Numbered from the stretch's first letter, positions 7,777-17,457 are shown. The stretch: DNA of 64,000 bases from Bradyrhizobium algeriense (GCF_003062295.1 NZ_PYCN01000003.1:653789-717788); one strand, 5' to 3'. Numbers and translations are program-made. Notes: a model not told the origin generated them from the letters alone.

Positions 7777-10157
7777 GCCGCCGGCCTTTCTGCGTCGCGC
7801 GCGGCCAGAACCGCCTCGACGACGCGAAATGGCGTAATCGGCGACTGCATCAGCTCCACGCCAAGCGGCCGCAGCGCGTCGTTGACGGCGTTGGCAATCG
7901 CGGCCGGCGGCGCGATGGCGCCGCCCTCGCCGATGCCCTTCACGCCGAACTGGGTATAGGGAGACGGCGTCTCCATGTGATCGAGACGCGGCGCCGGCAC
8001 TTCGGTGGGTCCGGGCAGCAGATAGTCGGCAAGCGTCGTCGCCAGCGGCTGGCCGGACGCATCGAACGGCATCTCCTCGTACAGCGCGGTCCCGATGCCC
8101 TGGGCCAGGCCGCCATAGATCTGGCCGTCCACCACCATCGGATTGACGAGAACACCGCCGTCTTCGACGATAACGTAATCGAGGATTTCGACCTCTCCGA
8201 GATCCGCATCGACCGCAACGACCGCGGCATGGGCGGCATAGCTGAAGGTTCCGGTATCGCGCTGCGGCTTGTAGCCTGCCGTGACCTCCAGCCCACCGGG
8301 ATCGACGTCAGCAGGCAGATCCTGCGGCCGGCGATACCAAGTGTGCGCGATTTCCTTCAAGGCGACGCTGCCGTTGACGCCGCGCACTTCGCCGTTCTGC
8401 AGCACCACTGCGGCCGGATCGTGCTGCAACAGCTTGGCACCGATGCGTCTGGCGCGCTCACCCAGCTCGCGGCATGCTGTTGCAACCGCGCCGCCCGCCA
8501 TCACCATCGAACGCGAGCCCCAGGTGCCGGTCGAATACGGCGTCATCGCTGTGTCGCCGAGGATGATGCGCACCTTGGCGACGTCGACGCCCAGCATCTC
8601 GTGGGCGACCTGCGCCAGCGTCGTCTCCATGCCCTGCCCGTGCGAATGCACGCCGACGCGGAGTTCAAGGCCGCCGTCCGGCGTCAGCCGTGCGGAGGCC
8701 TGTTCGTGACCGGGCACCATCGGAATGCCCCAGCCGGAGTAGACCGACGTGCCATGGGCGGCCTGCTCGCAATAGATCGAGACGCCGACGCCGATCCGTC
8801 GCCCGTCTGCTTCGCCCTTGCGCTGACGCGCACGCACGCCATCGACGTCGACGGACGCCAGAGCGCGCCGCATCGCCTCCGGATAATTGCCGCTGTCGAA
8901 GTGCTTGTTGGTGATGTTGTCGAACGGCATCTGCTCGGGCTGCACTAGATTGCGCAGGCGGACCTCGCCCGGCTCCAGCCCCGCCTCCGCCGCGACCAGA
9001 TCGAGCATCAATTCAAGTGCAAAACAGACGCCGGTGCGCGCTACGCCGCGATAAGGCAGGATCGGACACTTGTTGGTGGCGACCGAAAACGTCCGGCAGC
9101 GATAGGCCGGCATCAAATAAGGTCCTGGCAGAATGCTGGCGACCTGCGCCGCCTCGAGGCACGCCGAGAACGGATAGGACGAGTAAGCGCCGGAATCGAC
9201 GGTCGCTTCGCAGTCGATGCCCCGCAGCCGTCCGTCGCGATCGGCATAGACGGTGATCTTGTAGTGGTGCTCGCGGCAATTGGAGCTGGCGGTGAGATGC
9301 TCGCGGCGATCCTCGGTCCAGCGCACCGGATGGCCGCGATGCATCGTCAGCCAGGAAAGGCAGACTTCTTCCGGCAGCAGGATGCCCTTGTGTCCGAAGC
9401 CGCCGCCGACGTCAGGCGAAACAATGCGGATTCGGCCCTGCTCCATGCCGAGGCACTCGGCAAGCCCGCTGCGCGTGATGTGCGGCATCTGGGCCGAGGA
9501 ATAGAGCGTGAGCTGATCGAGACGGTAATCGAAGGTCGCGACCACACCACGCCCTTCGAGCGGCGACATGCACTGCCGCGCGGTCGATATTTCTCGCGAC
9601 ACCTTGATCGGCGCATCGAACGCCCTGGAGATGTCGACCTCGAAATTGGTTTCGAGAAAAACATTATCGCCCCAATGCTCGTGCACCAGAGCCGAACCCG
9701 GCTCCCGCGCTCTCAGCATGTCATGGACGGCAGGAAGCTCTTCGAGATCGAGCGTCACCGCCGCCGCAATGTCCTCGGCTTCGGCACGCGTCGGCGCCAC
9801 GCACATGGCGACGAGTTCGCCGACCTGGCGAACCTTGCCGGTGGCAAGCACCGGTTGCTCGGAAATCTTGAATCCCGGCAGCCCAGATACCGCACGGATC
9901 GGATTGACGCCGGCCAGATCCGCCGCGGTAAAGACGTTGGCGCGATAGCGCTCGGGCACATGGATGCCGCGGATCAGCGCATGCGCCAAAGGGCTGCGCA
10001 CAAAAGCGACGTCCTGCAGCCCGGCGAGGCGAATATCGGCCACGAACTGACCGCGGCCGCGCATCAGCCGATCGTCTTCCTTTCGCGGCAGGCGCGCGCC
10101 GACGCCTTGTCCGGCGCCCGGTCCGCCTGCTGAAGGAAACTCGCGCTCATTGCGCAC
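7773..10157 (-). CDS. Molybdenum hydroxylase large, molybdopterin-binding subunit (xanthine dehydrogenase/CoxL family)
   Basis: A 794-residue catalytic subunit carrying the molybdopterin cofactor. GTG at 10157 is chosen as start because GGGGAGAA precedes it; the frame runs further into the upstream gene. Visible features are the N-terminal RKEDDRLMRGRGQFVADI, a cofactor loop SHGQGMETT, and GIGEGGAIAPP near the C-terminus with the catalytic Glu. The active-site loop reads PYRGVAR, not the AYRCSFR of true CO dehydrogenase; the selenated Cys is absent, so this is an aldehyde oxidase/xanthine dehydrogenase-type hydroxylase. It would hydroxylate a carbon beside a ring nitrogen or an aldehyde. Substrate unknown; the neighbouring amidohydrolase would suit an N-heterocycle. 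Confidence 0.9.
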   Translation of the reverse strand: MRNEREFPSAGGPGAGQGVGARLPRKEDDRLMRGRGQFVADIRLAGLQDVAFVRSPLAHALIRGIHVPERYRANVFTAADLAGVNPIRAVSGLPGFKISEQPVLATGKVRQVGELVAMCVAPTRAEAEDIAAAVTLDLEELPAVHDMLRAREPGSALVHEHWGDNVFLETNFEVDISRAFDAPIKVSREISTARQCMSPLEGRGVVATFDYRLDQLTLYSSAQMPHITRSGLAECLGMEQGRIRIVSPDVGGGFGHKGILLPEEVCLSWLTMHRGHPVRWTEDRREHLTASSNCREHHYKITVYADRDGRLRGIDCEATVDSGAYSSYPFSACLEAAQVASILPGPYLMPAYRCRTFSVATNKCPILPYRGVARTGVCFALELMLDLVAAEAGLEPGEVRLRNLVQPEQMPFDNITNKHFDSGNYPEAMRRALASVDVDGVRARQRKGEADGRRIGVGVSIYCEQAAHGTSVYSGWGIPMVPGHEQASARLTPDGGLELRVGVHSHGQGMETTLAQVAHEMLGVDVAKVRIILGDTAMTPYSTGTWGSRSMVMAGGAVATACRELGERARRIGAKLLQHDPAAVVLQNGEVRGVNGSVALKEIAHTWYRRPQDLPADVDPGGLEVTAGYKPQRDTGTFSYAAHAAVVAVDADLGEVEILDYVIVEDGGVLVNPMVVDGQIYGGLAQGIGTALYEEMPFDASGQPLATTLADYLLPGPTEVPAPRLDHMETPSPYTQFGVKGIGEGGAIAPPAAIANAVNDALRPLGVELMQSPITPFRVVEAVLAARDAERPAA

Positions 10158-10194
10158 GGTGACGTTCTCCCCGATCGAACTGACGCTGACCTCC

Positions 10195-11472
10195 CTACGC
10201 CGCAACGGCCTGCGGCAGAATTGGCGCCACCGCGTCGTATCGCGTGCCGGCGCGCAGACAGAACGCGGGCTGCAGCAGGCGCTCGGCGACGACTTCATTG
10301 TTCTCGTTGTCGCGAAGAACAAATCGTCCGGTTCGCTCTCCGATCACAGAGACGTCGGCGTCGCTGCCAATCCTGAGGGCGCCGATTTCTTCAGCACGGC
10401 CGAGCATCCTGGCTGGATTGGAGGTGACCATCGGCACGACCTGTTCGAGCGTGAGGCCGAGCGCCATCATCGAGCTCATGGCCTGAACGAGGCTGAACTT
10501 GGCCTGGCCGGCGAAGGGATGGTTCTCGTCGTCCTCGTGCTGCTCCGGCGTGCCGGCAGGCGCAGGCACGTGGGTGTTGTAACCGTGAATGTCCGCGCCG
10601 AGCGTGGTGGGAACGATGCCGGCGGCGAGCGCCTTCTTCGCGAGACGATAGGAGAAATGGCTGCCGTGACCGACGTCGACCTTCAGGCCGCGATCGAGCG
10701 CCGCCTGAATCACGGGATGCACTTCACCTTCGCGGTTGACGAAGCCGCCAGGATGGCGCGTGAACGGATGCGCCAGCACGTCGCCCTCCCGCAGCAAGGG
10801 GATCACGCGCTCCAGGATAGTGTCGACATCTTCGCCATTGGTGCCGCTTTCGGGCAGGCCCCAAAGCTGACCGAAATGCACATAGACCGGCAGATCGGCG
10901 CGGCGTCCGATCTCGGCCGCCATTTCGATGACGCGAATGCCCCAACGCGCGAAGCCGCCGATCTCCGCATGGGCCTTGATGCCGCGAACAATGTCGAGAT
11001 TGGCCGTCGCTGCCTTCACCGTGGCATCGATATCGACACCTTCGGGACTATAGAGTTGCGGATAATAATGGCCCTCGAGCCCGCCCACAAGGTAAGCCGA
11101 CAGGAAGGCATAAACGCGCGACTTCGCGGGCTCGGCGACGAAATGCCGAAAGCCGGGCAGCGTCATGCAGGACGGACCACCCTGATCGACCAACGTCGTC
11201 ACACCGGACTGAACGCCCACCATGTCGGCATTCATGCCGAAGCGGCCGGTGACATACTGATAGACATGCGCGTGCGTATCGATGAGTCCGGGCAATACCA
11301 GCTTGCCGGTCACGTCGATGACCTCTTTGGCGCTGGTCGGCAGGATGTCCTGTTGCACGGCGGCGATCTTGCCGTTGCGAATGGCGACGTCCCTGATCCC
11401 ATCGATGCCGGAGGCCGGGCAGATCACGCGGCCGCCGCGCAGAAGCTGGTCGAAGGTTGCGCTGATAGCCAT
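10195..11472 (-). CDS. Metal-dependent amidohydrolase (COG3964-like amidohydrolase/deacetylase family)
   Basis: A 425-residue TIM-barrel hydrolase. Metal ligands are visible in order: DTHAH, a Lys in RGIKAHAE (candidate carboxylated bridging Lys), VYVHFG, LAHPFTRH, and a catalytic Asp in GADIHGYN. The family includes N-acyl-amino/hydroxy-acid deacetylases and dihydroorotase-like enzymes; the exact substrate is not predictable. ATG at 11472 has GAGGAG seven bases upstream. It is the first gene of the operon with the molybdenum hydroxylase and Liv transporter, and its promoter overlaps a perfect palindrome next to a divergent MarR gene. A paralog lies at 34155-35324. Confidence 0.88.
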   Translation of the reverse strand: MAISATFDQLLRGGRVICPASGIDGIRDVAIRNGKIAAVQQDILPTSAKEVIDVTGKLVLPGLIDTHAHVYQYVTGRFGMNADMVGVQSGVTTLVDQGGPSCMTLPGFRHFVAEPAKSRVYAFLSAYLVGGLEGHYYPQLYSPEGVDIDATVKAATANLDIVRGIKAHAEIGGFARWGIRVIEMAAEIGRRADLPVYVHFGQLWGLPESGTNGEDVDTILERVIPLLREGDVLAHPFTRHPGGFVNREGEVHPVIQAALDRGLKVDVGHGSHFSYRLAKKALAAGIVPTTLGADIHGYNTHVPAPAGTPEQHEDDENHPFAGQAKFSLVQAMSSMMALGLTLEQVVPMVTSNPARMLGRAEEIGALRIGSDADVSVIGERTGRFVLRDNENNEVVAERLLQPAFCLRAGTRYDAVAPILPQAVAA

Positions 11473-11524
11473 GAAAGATCTCCTCTGTGTCCTCGCCGGC
11501 GGAGTTGGTCACCGCGCGCATCAG

Positions 11525-11546
11525 AATACGAAGCATACTTCGTATT
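11525..11546. promoter_or_regulatory. Perfect 9-bp inverted repeat, candidate MarR operator
   Basis: Arms AATACGAAG (11525-11533) and CTTCGTATT (11538-11546) are exact reverse complements with a CATA spacer. It lies between the divergent amidohydrolase and MarR genes, the usual position and size for a MarR dimer site. A further half-site-like ACTTCAT follows at about 11559-11565. Confidence 0.7.
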
Positions 11547-11559
11547 TTACAAGAGCAAA
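11532..11559 (-). promoter_or_regulatory. Predicted promoter of the amidohydrolase/molybdenum hydroxylase/Liv operon
   Basis: Read on the minus strand, TTTGCT (11559-11554) and TATGCT (11537-11532) are separated by 16 bases and resemble -35 and -10 boxes, about 60 bases before the amidohydrolase start. The -10 box sits inside the palindrome at 11525-11546, so a bound repressor would block RNA polymerase. Confidence 0.45.
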
Positions 11560-11614
11560 CTTCATGCCATGATCCAGCCGTGGCGAAGTCGATCGAATCG
11601 AGCTATTCGCGCTG

Positions 11615-12133
11615 ATGTTCCGAGGCTGGGAGAGTGCATTGCGGAAGGCAAAAAAGCGTCGCGGCGAGACGAAGCACCGCCCCTGGCCGCTGTCACAACG
11701 GCCGGGATTTCTGATCCGGCGGCTGCATCAGATCCATGTCGCGCTGTTCCAGGAAGCGTGCGGCGAATTCGAGATCACGCCACTGCAATACAGCCTGCTT
11801 TCGGCGCTCGCAGTGCGAAAAACCGCCGATCAGACCACATTGGCGGCCGATATCGCACTGGACAGGACGACGACGACCGGAGCGCTCAAGCGACTGGCCG
11901 CCCGCAATTTCGTCGAGAGAGCCGTAGATGACGAGGACCGCCGCGCGCGGCTCTGTAAATTGACGCCGGCGGGAGCGGCGCTTCTGGCAAAGATCGAAGC
12001 CTCGGCGCGGTCCGCGCACCGCGCCACGCTCGATAATTTAAGTGAAAGGGAGCAAGCCGCATTCGTCGACATGATGCAGCGCATCGTCGCGGCGCACTCC
12101 AATCGCGACAGCGCTACTGCCCTATTCGATTGA
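11615..12133 (+). CDS. MarR-family transcriptional regulator
   Basis: A 172-residue winged-helix DNA-binding protein. The N-terminal dimerisation helix (FLIRRLHQIHVALFQEAC) is followed by the helix-turn-helix (TTLAADIALDRTTTTGALKRL) and the wing with the conserved DEDRR motif, then LTPAGAALL. MarR proteins usually repress adjacent catabolic genes until a pathway ligand, often aromatic, binds. It faces the molybdenum-hydroxylase operon across 142 bases that include a perfect palindrome, so it is the likely regulator of that operon. ATG at 11615 has no clear ribosome site; TTG at 11639, after GGGAGAG, is an alternative start. Confidence 0.88.
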   Translation: MFRGWESALRKAKKRRGETKHRPWPLSQRPGFLIRRLHQIHVALFQEACGEFEITPLQYSLLSALAVRKTADQTTLAADIALDRTTTTGALKRLAARNFVERAVDDEDRRARLCKLTPAGAALLAKIEASARSAHRATLDNLSEREQAAFVDMMQRIVAAHSNRDSATALFD

Positions 12134-12286
12134 GCAGCACGGTGCCATCTGCCGCCTTTTTAACTCGGACTGCATAATTTGTAATCATTCGAAACTTGGC
12201 GCTGGCTTCCATTGGACGCAGCGGAAAGCCACTGCAACCGATCGAGCGCAAGCGGCTCATTGCAGCCGTCGCGCCCGTCAATGATA

Positions 12287-13954
12287 TCAGGTTGCGAACG
12301 CAGCTAATTTTGGCTCGATATTCGGCACGGCTTCGACCAGCTCGCGTGTGTAGGCGGTTTTCGGATTGTCGAACATCGCCCGGCTTTCGCCCTGTTCGAC
12401 GATGCGGCCGTTTTGCAGAACGATGGTGCGATCGCACATCATGCGAACGACGTTGAGATCGTGGCTGACAAAGAGGAAGGCCAGGTCATCCTCACGCCGC
12501 AACCGGTCGAGCAGTTGCAACACGACCGCCTGCACCGAGACGTCGAGCGCGGCTGTCGGCTCGTCCAGCACCAAGAGGCGCGGACGGCAGGCGATGGCGC
12601 GGGCGATGCCGACGCGGGCCTTCTGGCCGCCCGAGAGTTGATGCGGGAAGCGCGTCAGCAATTCGATTCCCAGTCCGACGCGCTGCGCGCACTCCTCCAC
12701 CCGCTGCCGCAAGGCGTCACCTGCGCGCATGCCGCCGAGCCGCAGCAGCGGATGGGCGATGCAGTCAAAGGCAGTGAACCGCGGATTGAGGCTGTCATTC
12801 GGATCCTGAAAGACGATCTGGATATCCTTGCGGAACGGCGATCGGTGAAAATCGCGGGCCGGGATATGGCCGATCGACTGTCCCTCGAACGCGATCTCCC
12901 CCTCGCTCGGATCGATCAGCCGGCAGATGATGCGCGACGTCGTGCTCTTGCCGGAACCGGATTCGCCGACCAGACCGACGCTCTCGCCGGCGCTGATCGT
13001 CATGGAAAAGTCTGCCACCGCCGCGGCACCCTCATCGAACCGCTTGGCGAGTTTCTGCACTTCCAGCAGCGGCGGTGTACCCGGCGCCGGCAGCGCCCGG
13101 GGCACGACGGGCACCGCAATTTGCCGCCCCCTCTCCTCTTCCGGCACCAGGTCCGCGATCCGCGAACTCGCGGTGGGCGAAGCCGCCACCAGACGTTTGG
13201 AGTAAGGGTGCTGTGGCGCGTGAAAGAGAGCCTTCGGCTCGGCCTCCTCGACCAACCGGCCCTGCTCCATCACCACGACGCGGCGACAGTAACGGGCGGC
13301 GAGACCGAGGTCATGGGTGATCAGGATGGTCGCCATGCCGCGCTCGGCCGCAATCCCGGTCAGAAGGTCCATCACGACCTTTTGCGTCGTGACGTCGAGG
13401 CCGGTGGTCGGCTCGTCGGCGATCAAGAGCGCCGGGTTACAGGAAATCGCCATGGCGATCATCACGCGCTGGCACATGCCGCCGGAGAGTTCGTGCGGGT
13501 AAGCGGCCATCCGCTTTTCGGGATCGCGAATTTGTACGGCACGCAGCAGCTCCAGCGCCTGCGCGCGCGCTTCATCCCGGGGCATTCGTTTATGGGCCGT
13601 AATCGCATCGGCGATCTGGTCCCCGACGGCACGGATCGGATTGAGCGCCGCACGCGGGTTCTGGAAGATCATCGCCATCGCCGCGCCGTGCAGATGGCGG
13701 AAATCACCGCCCGATATCTTCGTGATGTCCTGTCCGCGAAACCGGATATTGCCGGCCGTGATCCGCCCGGCCGTATCAAGCAGCCGCGTGATCGCAAAAC
13801 CGGTGACGGACTTGCCCGAGCCGCTCTCGCCGACGAGACCGAGCATCTCGCCCTCGCCGAGCGACAGCGTGACGCCACGTACCGCCTCGACAAGGCCTCG
13901 CCGCGTCGAGAAGGTGACGTGCAGGTCGCTCAATGCCAGCAGCGATGGGGTCAT
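12287..13954 (-). CDS. Dipeptide/oligopeptide-type ABC transporter, double ATP-binding protein
   Basis: A 555-residue fusion of two complete ABC ATPase domains (DppD-like then DppF-like, as in GsiA). The first has Walker A GESGSGKS near residue 40, signature LSGGMCQR and Walker [13 protein letters not shown]; the second has GESGSGKST near residue 310, LSGGQKAR and LVLDEPTAALD. ATG at 13954 overlaps the upstream permease stop (ATGA) and decides the start. It energises the two permeases next to it. It is the last gene of the minus operon that begins with the D-hydantoinase, so the imported substrate may be a hydantoin-type or peptide-like amide. Confidence 0.92.
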   Translation of the reverse strand: MTPSLLALSDLHVTFSTRRGLVEAVRGVTLSLGEGEMLGLVGESGSGKSVTGFAITRLLDTAGRITAGNIRFRGQDITKISGGDFRHLHGAAMAMIFQNPRAALNPIRAVGDQIADAITAHKRMPRDEARAQALELLRAVQIRDPEKRMAAYPHELSGGMCQRVMIAMAISCNPALLIADEPTTGLDVTTQKVVMDLLTGIAAERGMATILITHDLGLAARYCRRVVVMEQGRLVEEAEPKALFHAPQHPYSKRLVAASPTASSRIADLVPEEERGRQIAVPVVPRALPAPGTPPLLEVQKLAKRFDEGAAAVADFSMTISAGESVGLVGESGSGKSTTSRIICRLIDPSEGEIAFEGQSIGHIPARDFHRSPFRKDIQIVFQDPNDSLNPRFTAFDCIAHPLLRLGGMRAGDALRQRVEECAQRVGLGIELLTRFPHQLSGGQKARVGIARAIACRPRLLVLDEPTAALDVSVQAVVLQLLDRLRREDDLAFLFVSHDLNVVRMMCDRTIVLQNGRIVEQGESRAMFDNPKTAYTRELVEAVPNIEPKLAAFAT

Positions 13955-14799
13955 GTTCGCATGCGGGGGTCGAGAATATCGCGCACCCCGTCGCCGAGGA
14001 GATTGAAACACAGCACCGTCAGCATCAGCGCCAGGCCTGGAAAGGCGACCAGCCACCATTTGCCGGTGGAAATGAAGCGCGCGCCTTCCGCAACCATGAT
14101 GCCCCATTCCGGTGTCGGCGGTTTGACGCCGAGGCCGATAAAGGAAAGTCCGGCAGCATTGAGGATCGCCCAGCCGAGATTGAGCGATATTTGCACCGCC
14201 ATAGCCGGCAGCACGTTCGGCAGCAGGAAGCGCAGCACGACCGAAAGGTGGCTGTCGCCGCAGGCGCGCGCCGCTTCGACCCAGCCGACATTGCGACGGA
14301 CATTCACCTCCGCCCGCGCAAAGCGGATGTAGAACGGCAGATTGATAATGGCGGTCGCGATGACGATATTCTCGACCCGATTACCGAGTGCGGCGACCAT
14401 CGCCATTGCCAGCACGAACAGCGGAAAGGCCATCACGACGTCGACGAAGCGACCGACGCCGCGATCGAGACGGCCACCGGTATAGCCGCAGATCGCGCCG
14501 ATGACGGCGCCGATGGCAAAGGAGATTCCGACCGCCGAGAGGGCAATGGCGAGATCGAGCCGGGCCGCGACGATAAGGCGGCTGAACACGTCGCGGCCGA
14601 GTTGATCGGTGCCGGCGATGTGCGCCGCGCTCGGCGGCATCAGGGCCTGCGACACGTTCGAGACGATCGGATCGTACGGCACGATCCACGGCCCGAAAAT
14701 GGCGATCAGCGCGAGCAGGAAGACGCCGGCAGCGGCAACAGCGGTGAGCGGGTTGCCGCGCAAAATCCAGCCGGCATGGCGAAGCGTCGCACTGGTCAT
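13951..14799 (-). CDS. ABC transporter permease, DppC type
   Basis: A 282-residue membrane protein with about six hydrophobic segments. It shows the DppC N-terminal helix followed by HIAGTDQLGRDVFSRLI, a family marker, and the EAA loop VEAARACGDSHLSVVLRFLLPN. ATG at 14799 overlaps the stop of the upstream permease. It pairs with the DppB-type permease at 14796-15827. Confidence 0.92.
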   Translation of the reverse strand: MTSATLRHAGWILRGNPLTAVAAAGVFLLALIAIFGPWIVPYDPIVSNVSQALMPPSAAHIAGTDQLGRDVFSRLIVAARLDLAIALSAVGISFAIGAVIGAICGYTGGRLDRGVGRFVDVVMAFPLFVLAMAMVAALGNRVENIVIATAIINLPFYIRFARAEVNVRRNVGWVEAARACGDSHLSVVLRFLLPNVLPAMAVQISLNLGWAILNAAGLSFIGLGVKPPTPEWGIMVAEGARFISTGKWWLVAFPGLALMLTVLCFNLLGDGVRDILDPRMRT

Positions 14800-15827
14800 C
14801 CGATTGTCACCCGCGGATCGGCGATGCCATAAAGAATATCCACCAGCAGATTGACGATCACGAACACGGTCGCCATCAGCAGCACAAACCCCTGTACCGG
14901 CGCATAATCGGAAGAAAGCAGCGCGTCGAGCGCGTAGGAAGCGACGCCCGGCCAGGAGAACACCTTCTCCACCAGGACATTGGCGCCGAGCATGGTCGAG
15001 AACACGATGCCTGCGATAGTGATGACCGGCAGGATGGCGTTGCGCAACGCATAGGTAACGACGACCCGCCACCACGGAAGCCCCACGGAACGCGCGGTGC
15101 GCACGAAATCACTGCCCAGCGAGACCAGCATCGAGGCCCGCGTGATGCGCGCCAGCGGTGCCACCACGAACAGCGCCATGCTCAGCGCCGGCAAAATCAG
15201 TTGCCTGAAAGCGGCCCACCATCCATCGAAATCGCCTGCGAGCAGGAAGTCGATCAGCAGGAAACCGGTCCGCCTTGGCGGCAGTGACGCAAAGATATCG
15301 ACCCGGCCGGTCGGATCAGGCGCGAGCCCGAGCAAGTAATAGAAGACATAGATCAGCAACAGGCCCGAAACGAACGTCGGCACGCAGACGCCGAGCGCGC
15401 AGAAAAACCGCACGCCGTGATCGATGACGGAGCCCGGCCTCAGGGCGGCCAGCACACCGAGCGGCACCGCCGACAGCAACGCGATCAGCAGCGCCGTGAA
15501 GGTGAGCTCCAGCGAGGCCGGCAGCCGCTCGCGGAGATCTTTGGTGACCAACTGCCCGGTCATCATCGATCTTCCGAGATTCCCGCTGCCGACATCATAC
15601 AGATACAGCATCAGTTGTTCCGGCACCGGCTTGTTGAGCCCCATCTGCTTGCGGATAACCTCGATCTCCTCCTTGCCGGCATTGGGCCCGGAAGCAAAAA
15701 ACACCGCCGGATCGCCCGGCAGCACCCGCATCAAGAGGAAGGTGAAGACGAGCACGCCAAAGAGCGCCGGCAGCGAGGACAGGAAGCGCCTGCCCGCCCG
15801 TATCACCGTTGCTCCAAACGCCGCCAT
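14796..15827 (-). CDS. ABC transporter permease, DppB type
   Basis: A 343-residue membrane protein beginning with the DppB-type first helix (LFGVLVFTFLLMRVLPGDPA) and containing the coupling-loop region VRTARSVGLPWWRVV. Six membrane segments are evident. It forms the translocation path with the DppC-type protein. The binding-protein gene ends 13 bases before its start. Confidence 0.92.
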   Translation of the reverse strand: MAAFGATVIRAGRRFLSSLPALFGVLVFTFLLMRVLPGDPAVFFASGPNAGKEEIEVIRKQMGLNKPVPEQLMLYLYDVGSGNLGRSMMTGQLVTKDLRERLPASLELTFTALLIALLSAVPLGVLAALRPGSVIDHGVRFFCALGVCVPTFVSGLLLIYVFYYLLGLAPDPTGRVDIFASLPPRRTGFLLIDFLLAGDFDGWWAAFRQLILPALSMALFVVAPLARITRASMLVSLGSDFVRTARSVGLPWWRVVVTYALRNAILPVITIAGIVFSTMLGANVLVEKVFSWPGVASYALDALLSSDYAPVQGFVLLMATVFVIVNLLVDILYGIADPRVTIG

Positions 15828-15840
15828 CTGACCTACCCCG

Positions 15841-17457
15841 TTACTTGCGATTGAGATCGCGGTAATCGACCTGGCGGTGGAACTGGTAGGTGTAGCCTTC
15901 GACCGAGGACGCCATCACGGCGTCCTGGCTGGGCTGCCAGAGCGGTATCTGCGGTATTTCGCTGAAATGGATGGCGTTCAGCTTTTTACCGTCTTCCTCA
16001 TACTTGGCGGCATCGGGTTCGAAACGGGCCTTCTGCGCGATCTCCGCCAGTTCCGGATTGTTGATCGATGAGTAATTCCAACGCTGATTACCGGTGTAGA
16101 AGTTGCGGTAGAAATAGTCGGTCGACGGCAGCCAGGCGACGATGCCCTCGGTGAAGAAGGGAAGCTTCTTCTCATTGATCTGCGTCGACATCTGCGCGTC
16201 CGGCAGCTTCTGGATATCGATCTTGATGCCGATCTTGGCGAGCGATTCCTTCACCAGGGCAGCCATCGGCTCGGCGGTCGAGGCCTGGCCGACATTGAAG
16301 CTGAACGTGGTCGAGAAGCCGTCGGGCATGCCTGCCGCCTTCAGGTATTCCTTGGCCTTCTCGAGGTCGAGCTTGACCGGCTGCGCGATCGGATAGGCGC
16401 CGCTCGTGGGCTTGCCTTCCGCCCATGTTGCGCCGAACAGCGGCGACCCGCGGCCGAACAGCGCCGCCTTGAACATGTCGTCGTAGGGCAATGCAAAGGC
16501 GATGGCGCGACGCACATTGACGTTGTCGAAGGGCGGGATCTGGTTGTTCATCGAAACGAAGGTGACGGAATTGTACTGTGGCGTCGAGATCACCTTCAGC
16601 TTGCCCTTTGCCTCGAGCGACTGGACATCACTTGCCTGCAGGTCGACGACGATATCGGCGTCACCGCGTTCGACCAGATTGGCGCGTGTCGCCGGCTCCG
16701 GCACCGACTGCACGATGACGCGCTTGAAGAACGCCGACTTATCGGGCGTACCGCGATTCCAGGCCTCGTTGCGCGCCATGATGACCTGTTCACCCGGCTT
16801 GAAGGTCTCGATCTTGTAAGCCCCGCTGCCGGCCGTGTTCTCCTTCAACCATGCCAATGCCCAGGGATCGTCCGCCGTCGCATGGGCCTTGGCGACCTTG
16901 GAGTTGAAGATGATGGGATAGACGGTGGCGAGATTGGGAAGCGCAAGCTTGTCCGGCTTCGGCAGCGTCACCTCGATGGTCAGGGGATCGATCACCTTGA
17001 ACTGGTCGGCCGATGTCATCGATCCCGTGAGCAATTGCGCCTTGCCGAGGACCGGCGCCGTGACGACCCGGTCAAGCGACCATTTGACGTCTTCCGCCGT
17101 CACCGGCGTGCCGTCCTGGAACTTGGCGTCCTTGCGCAGGCGAAATGTCATCTTCAACCCGTCCGGGCTGACTTCGTAGGATTCCGCAAGCTCGCCTGTG
17201 ATCTTGCCGAGATCAAACACCCATTTGCCGTTGAGTTGTTTGCGGCCGAAGGAAACCAGCCGGTCGTAGGTGCTCAGGCTCACCGCAAAAGCTTCGCGGG
17301 TCGACCCCGGGATATTCGGGTCGAGCGTATTGACGGATGCTCCGGTCACGTAGCGCAACGTTTCAGAACGTGTTTGCGCCTGCACCGATCCAGCCGCCAG
17401 TGAGAACGCGATGGAGGCAACCACCGTAAGCAGACGCTTGGATCCTGTAACGCTCAT
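15841..17457 (-). CDS. ABC transporter substrate-binding protein, family 5 (DppA/OppA)
   Basis: A 538-residue secreted binding protein. The signal peptide MSVTGSKRLLTVVASIAFSL ends near SVQAQT; the mature protein begins LRYVTGASVNTLDPN and contains the family motif FRLRKDAKFQDGTPVTAEDVKWS. It delivers ligand to the two permeases that follow. Family-5 proteins bind peptides but also opines, glutathione and other amides, so the ligand is open. About 138 bases separate it from the flavin monooxygenase upstream; this gap may carry an internal promoter, but no clear element was seen. Confidence 0.92.
   Translation of the reverse strand: MSVTGSKRLLTVVASIAFSLAAGSVQAQTRSETLRYVTGASVNTLDPNIPGSTREAFAVSLSTYDRLVSFGRKQLNGKWVFDLGKITGELAESYEVSPDGLKMTFRLRKDAKFQDGTPVTAEDVKWSLDRVVTAPVLGKAQLLTGSMTSADQFKVIDPLTIEVTLPKPDKLALPNLATVYPIIFNSKVAKAHATADDPWALAWLKENTAGSGAYKIETFKPGEQVIMARNEAWNRGTPDKSAFFKRVIVQSVPEPATRANLVERGDADIVVDLQASDVQSLEAKGKLKVISTPQYNSVTFVSMNNQIPPFDNVNVRRAIAFALPYDDMFKAALFGRGSPLFGATWAEGKPTSGAYPIAQPVKLDLEKAKEYLKAAGMPDGFSTTFSFNVGQASTAEPMAALVKESLAKIGIKIDIQKLPDAQMSTQINEKKLPFFTEGIVAWLPSTDYFYRNFYTGNQRWNYSSINNPELAEIAQKARFEPDAAKYEEDGKKLNAIHFSEIPQIPLWQPSQDAVMASSVEGYTYQFHRQVDYRDLNRK

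Noticed and set aside
7773..10157. Naming the large molybdenum subunit as CO dehydrogenase
   Set aside because: The active-site loop reads PYRGVAR and lacks the AYRCSFR motif with its copper-linked Cys that defines form I CO dehydrogenase.
10150..11931. A 593-codon plus-strand frame opposite the amidohydrolase and running into MarR
   Set aside because: Antisense of the amidohydrolase with its catalytic motifs and of the MarR 5' part; no protein family seen.
12413..14332. A 639-codon plus-strand open frame opposite the double ABC ATPase
   Set aside because: Antisense shadow of a well-supported gene with all ATPase motifs; composition is Arg/His/Asp-rich as expected for GC-rich antisense.
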